7,000 nucleotides of DNA. Source: Gammaproteobacteria bacterium (GTDB taxonomy: Bacteria; Pseudomonadota; Gammaproteobacteria; Pseudomonadales; Pseudohongiellaceae). Positions 6,710-7,000 of the stretch are shown piece by piece. The notes below the pieces were generated by a model. The model did no database searches. It was not told where the DNA came from and saw only the letters and a program-made list of their open reading frames with translations. Each line of letters begins with the position of its first letter. Positions within the stretch are counted from its first letter, which is position 1. The stretch spans positions 1 to 7,000 of the forward strand of contig PWQG01000041.1 in assembly GCA_003556835.1 (NCBI GenBank). Reading direction: 5' to 3'. Position numbers and translations under genes: made by a program.

Positions 6710-7000
6710 CTATCGCCCTCCCCGCACTAATCTAACCCTTGATACGCGATCAATAAAATATGAGCTGTCCTGTCCATCACTCGTTAAAACATTCAGAGCT
6801 CGGGTATGGGTGTCTAGCGCACTATTCCTTCCAGGTGAAGATGACCAAAATCTATTTGATGGAGCAGTATTTGGGAAAACCTCTAGATTAATGGCGGGGA
6901 GATAACAGGAGAATTCTGATATTGAAACTAGCTCCTTGACGTTTGGTATCCGCCAATCATCATATCCGGCAAAGCTAAAAGAGTCAGTGGCCCAAAATAT
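6710..7000 (-). CDS. Lcl/DUF1566-domain protein, C-terminal end (N-terminus beyond the right edge)
   Basis: The minus strand is open from the right edge to a TAG at 6710-6712, giving 96 residues. They match the C-terminal part of the Lcl domain (DUF1566): FAGYDDWRIPNVKELVSISE fits the usual 'GYxDWRLPNxxEL' block, then AINLEVFPNT fits 'PAIDxxxFPNT', SNRFWSSSP fits 'xxYFWSSSP', and the end RVRLVRGGR fits the typical terminal 'VRLVRGG'. Lcl was named after a collagen-like adhesin, and the domain is common in predicted secreted, lipoprotein and surface proteins of proteobacteria. Its biochemical role is mostly unknown. No start codon is expected in the window, since the domain usually ends a longer protein. 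The codons are AT-richer than the protease. The region between WSSSP and the end lacks the usual aromatic 'W.V.F..G' core (it reads THTRALNVLTSDGQ), so it is divergent. The plus-strand frame opposite (6699-6905) is a shadow. Confidence 0.85.
   Translation of the reverse strand: MFWATDSFSFAGYDDWRIPNVKELVSISEFSCYLPAINLEVFPNTAPSNRFWSSSPGRNSALDTHTRALNVLTSDGQDSSYFIDRVSRVRLVRGGR

Noticed and set aside
6699..6905. 68-residue plus-strand frame
   Set aside because: It is the antisense shadow of the Lcl/DUF1566 coding sequence on the minus strand.
1..7000. CRISPR arrays, rRNA or tRNA genes
   Set aside because: There are no regularly spaced direct repeats and no rRNA or tRNA sequence. The only repeats are single pairs.

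Overview
The window looks like accessory, island-type DNA from a Gram-negative bacterium, probably a gammaproteobacterium. The evidence is a P4-like tyrosine integrase, a large lipoprotein with a Sec/Lsp signal, a decayed IS256-type transposase, a Lcl/DUF1566-domain gene, long gene-poor gaps and an uneven base composition. The left three quarters are GC-rich and the last ~750 bases are clearly AT-richer. The taxonomic guess is soft, because no housekeeping gene is present.

Layout. (1) 1-793, + strand: C-terminal part of a tyrosine recombinase, cut by the left edge. (2) 864-1067, - strand: a small helical protein of unknown function with a good ribosome binding site, convergent with the integrase; the short gap between the two holds a hairpin. 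(3) About 1118-1437: a gene-less segment of about 320 bp bounded by an 18-bp perfect inverted repeat (1145-1162 / 1393-1410), with weaker inverted similarity further out. It resembles a small non-autonomous insertion (MITE) or a deleted IS. (4) 1646-5296, + strand: the dominant gene, encoding a 1216-residue secreted lipoprotein of the subtilisin (S8) family. It has a signal peptide and lipobox, an Ig/PKD-like domain, an inhibitor-like prodomain, an S8 catalytic domain with all catalytic residues, dockerin-like calcium loops, two Ig-like domains and an unrecognised C-terminal domain. (5) About 5587-5988, + strand: an IS256/Mutator-type transposase fragment broken by two opposite frameshifts. 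(6) About 5989-6709: no convincing gene, only short repeats and palindromes. (7) 6710-7000, - strand: the C-terminal end of a Lcl/DUF1566-domain protein that continues past the right edge.

No operon is visible. The protease stands alone, with more than 200 bp of non-coding DNA on each side, and is flanked by mobile-element debris. The simplest reading is that the integrase marks one side of an integrated element and the protease is cargo or a single acquired gene. The Lcl-domain protein is probably also extracytoplasmic, so the two large products may both act at the cell surface, but nothing here links them functionally.
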